Source: Acidimicrobiales bacterium (lineage in GTDB: Bacteria > Actinomycetota > Acidimicrobiia > Acidimicrobiales > JANYDT01). From it: a stretch of DNA of 7,248 bases. The first letter of the stretch is position 1. Each line of letters opens with the position of its first letter. Both the position numbers and the translations under genes were made by a program. The notes beneath the pieces are model-generated. The model saw only the letters and a program-made list of their open reading frames with translations, did not search any database and was not told where the DNA came from. The stretch is from assembly GCA_025358985.1 (NCBI GenBank), contig JANYHQ010000349.1, positions 1 through 7,248 of the forward strand. The letters run 5' to 3'. Below, piece after piece: positions 6,206-7,248 of the stretch.

Positions 6206-6708
6206 ATCACGGTGATGTCGATCCAGCGGTTGAACTTGCGGGCCACCTCTCGCTCCACCCCCACTAAATCGAAGCCCCTCGAGGCATGCAGCCTGATGGA
6301 GGCCTCGTGGCCAGCCAGGATTCGAGCCATACACGAGTGAAATCCGGAGTCCGCCGCCAAGGCCAATACCTCGTCCAGCAGTACCCGGCCGATTCCACGG
6401 TTCTGGTGCGCCCGGTGCACGTATACGGAGTTCTCCACTGTCGTTGAGTATCCGGGACGTGACCGGTACGGCGAAATGGAGGCGAACCCCAGGATTCGCT
6501 CGGTACGGGTGGCCGGATCATCTTCCACGGCCACGATGGCACCGTGGGCTCCTTGGTGGTGCTCAATCCACTGTTGCTGTTCGTGGAGGGGCCTCGCCAC
6601 CATATCCATGGTCACCGTGGAATCCACCACCTCGACGTTGTAGATGGATCGGATGCCCTCGGCATCGTCGAGCCTCACGGTTCGGGTTCGCACGGTCACA
6701 GGTGCCAA
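6190..6708 (-). CDS. GNAT-family N-acetyltransferase, phosphinothricin acetyltransferase (PAT/YncA)-like
   Basis: A 172-residue soluble enzyme expected to transfer acetyl from acetyl-CoA to an amine. Motif A carries the CoA pyrophosphate-binding loop QNRGIG (102-107), preceded by TVENSVYV with Glu92 at the position of the proposed general base in PAT enzymes. Downstream, ILAGHEASIRLHASRGF, then VEREVARKFNRWIDITVMQ, match the PAT/YncA layout. Family members acetylate phosphinothricin, methionine sulfone/sulfoximine or related amino acids; the substrate here is not determined. The start is unsettled: TTG 6708 has GAGG 5 nt upstream, while in-frame GTGs at 6699 and 6693 would shorten it by 3 or 5 residues without touching the domain. 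The TAA stop sits in the last unit of the tandem repeat. Confidence 0.9.
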   Translation of the reverse strand: MAPVTVRTRTVRLDDAEGIRSIYNVEVVDSTVTMDMVARPLHEQQQWIEHHQGAHGAIVAVEDDPATRTERILGFASISPYRSRPGYSTTVENSVYVHRAHQNRGIGRVLLDEVLALAADSGFHSCMARILAGHEASIRLHASRGFDLVGVEREVARKFNRWIDITVMQRIF

Positions 6709-6769
6709 ACCTACCTCGCACTACCGGCGAGACGCGGTGTCCGCCCTGCTACCATCTACGACCTGCACC

Positions 6770-6842
6770 GCCCTCTTAGCTCAGTCGGTAGAGCATTTCC
6801 ATGGTAAGGAAAAGGTCGTCGGTTCGATTCCGACAGAGGGCT
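6770..6842 (+). tRNA. tRNA-Thr (anticodon GGT)
   Basis: A 73-nt cloverleaf. Acceptor GCCCTCT pairs perfectly with AGAGGGC (6835-6841), discriminator T. Anticodon stem TTTCC/GGAAA encloses loop ATGGTAA with anticodon GGT at 6803-6805, reading ACC/ACT. The T arm contains GGTTCGATTCC. No CCA is encoded (CTC follows). It is divergent from the acetyltransferase gene; the 61 bp between contain TACCAT (6750-6755), a possible -10, but no matching -35 that I would defend. Confidence 0.97.
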
Positions 6843-6972
6843 CTCAAGGGCACCGTGTAGCCCCTCCCCGCCCTGTGGTCCTCGCTTCAGTGGCCCGCTA
6901 ATGCGGTTCCTTGGCGCTTGGCCATCATGTACGCTTTCCCGGCTCACGGACAGCCGTCTGCGAGTAACGCCT
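6843..6972. other. 130-bp spacer between tRNA-Thr and tRNA-Met; no gene seen
   Basis: No plausible gene lies here. A short CCGC-TAAT-GCGG inverted repeat (6895-6906) and a TTCCTT (6907-6912) to TACGCT (6930-6935) pair at 17-bp spacing are the only promoter- or terminator-like elements, and both are weak. Whether the two tRNAs share a transcript cannot be told from sequence. Confidence 0.3.
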
Positions 6973-7046
6973 GGCGGCGTAGCTCAGCTGGTTAGAGCAT
7001 TCGGCTCATAATCGAAAGGTCGGCGGTTCGAGCCCGCCCGCCGCTA
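6973..7046 (+). tRNA. tRNA-Met (anticodon CAT), elongator type
   Basis: A 74-nt cloverleaf. Acceptor GGCGGCG pairs with CGCCGCT, with a G-U first pair. The D arm is AGCTCAGCTGGTTAGAGC. Anticodon stem TTCGG/TCGAA (one G-U) encloses loop CTCATAA with anticodon CAT at 7007-7009. T stem GGCGG/CCGCC. The initiator hallmarks are absent (no three G-C pairs at the base of the anticodon stem, no mismatched C1-A72), so I call it elongator. A CAT tRNA could also be tRNA-Ile2 if lysidine-modified, but the body looks like actinobacterial elongator Met. Discriminator A is followed by CCC, so CCA is not encoded. It ends 65 bp before tuf. Confidence 0.94.
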
Positions 7047-7098
7047 CCCCATCAGTCACATCACACTATTAAGCAGTCCTCTCCCCCGAGGCGACCCC

Positions 7099-7104
7099 GA
7101 AGGA
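7099..7104 (+). promoter_or_regulatory. Ribosome binding site of tuf
   Basis: GAAGGA lies 7 nt before the ATG at 7112, a strong Shine-Dalgarno at ideal spacing. The leader before it (7047-7098) includes a TATTAA (7067-7072) that could be a -10, but no -35 is convincing; co-transcription with tRNA-Met is equally possible. Confidence 0.75.
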
Positions 7105-7111
7105 ATTCGTC

Positions 7112-7248
7112 ATGGCTAAGCAGAAGTTTGAGCGGAATAAGCCTCATGTGAATATTGGGACGATGGGTCATATTGATCATGGGAAGACGACGTTGACGGC
7201 GGCGATTACGAAGACGTTGCATGATCATAATCCGTCGACGGCGTTTAC
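7112..7248 (+). CDS. tuf: Elongation factor Tu, N-terminal part (3' truncated by window edge)
   Basis: The first 45 residues of EF-Tu, the GTPase that delivers aminoacyl-tRNA to the ribosome. MAKQKFERNKPHVNIGTMGH leads into the P-loop GHIDHGKT (residues 19-26), then TLTAAITKTL, all diagnostic. The Ile in HIDHGK, where Val is commonest, is a conservative change. The start is certain from the conserved N-terminus and the ribosome site. The gene follows tRNA-Thr and tRNA-Met, reminiscent of the tRNA-tufB arrangement in E. coli and of the tRNA-Thr/tRNA-Met/secE region of actinobacteria, so this may be a second tuf copy outside the str operon (inference). Codon use is extraordinary: every complete codon ends in G or T (18 T, 27 G), unlike all other genes in the window. 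Confidence 0.98.
   Translation, partial: MAKQKFERNKPHVNIGTMGHIDHGKTTLTAAITKTLHDHNPSTAF

Noticed and set aside
6644..6947. Small frames on both strands across tRNA-Thr
   Set aside because: Both are translations of the tRNA gene (LLAQSVEH and SESNRRPF type peptides), well-known spurious annotations.
6897..6972. Promoter of tRNA-Met
   Set aside because: TTGGCG (6911-6916) and TACGCT (6930-6935) are only 13 bp apart, and the alternative -35 TTCCTT is poor, so I do not call it as a promoter.

Overview
The window looks like chromosomal DNA of a high-GC Gram-positive bacterium (Actinobacteriota). Acidimicrobiia or a relative is my best guess at class, held with low confidence. The grounds are the GC-rich coding sequence dominated by G/C third codon positions, frequent GTG/TTG starts, a large cyclase-ATPase-TPR regulator of a kind common in actinobacteria, and a tRNA-Thr/tRNA-Met pair, which in actinobacteria often lies upstream of the rpmG/secE/nusG region. 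The sequence alone cannot fix the genus.

Layout, left to right. (1) Positions 1-74 hold the C-terminus of a plus-strand gene, whose stop codon lies inside a perfect 22-bp palindrome. (2) Positions 97-3372, minus strand, encode a ~1091-residue signalling protein: zinc ribbon, class III nucleotide cyclase, AAA/STAND-like ATPase and TPR-like helical tail. (3) Divergent from it are two overlapping plus-strand genes: a SUKH (SMI1/KNR4)-like protein (3527-4150) and a small HAD phosphatase resembling the 3'-phosphatase domain of polynucleotide kinase (4143-4658). (4) Convergent with those is yajQ (4683-5171, minus), a nucleotide-binding protein. It lies head to head with tRNA-Tyr(GTA) (5201-5281, plus), with only 29 bp between them. 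(5) A strong intrinsic terminator (5292-5321) and a 14-bp direct repeat precede a secreted CAP-domain protein (5381-6136, plus). (6) A GNAT acetyltransferase of the phosphinothricin-acetyltransferase type (6190-6708, minus) converges on it across a four-copy ~17-bp tandem repeat. (7) tRNA-Thr(GGT) and tRNA-Met(CAT) lead into the 5' end of tuf (EF-Tu), which runs off the window at 7248.

Most of this is ordinary housekeeping and accessory actinobacterial sequence, and I see no mobile element, CRISPR array or defence island. The strongest anomaly is the codon use of tuf. All 45 complete codons visible end in G or T and none in C or A, whereas the first 45 codons of yajQ, 2 kb away, include 22 ending in C and one in A. 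All seven tuf threonine codons are ACG, which the adjacent tRNA-Thr(GGT) is not expected to read. Other points worth checking are a cyclase with alanine at the purine-selecting position, a G7 run at which an upstream ATG-started frame would fuse to the SUKH-like gene, and tandem repeats that look like duplicated 3' ends of the acetyltransferase gene.
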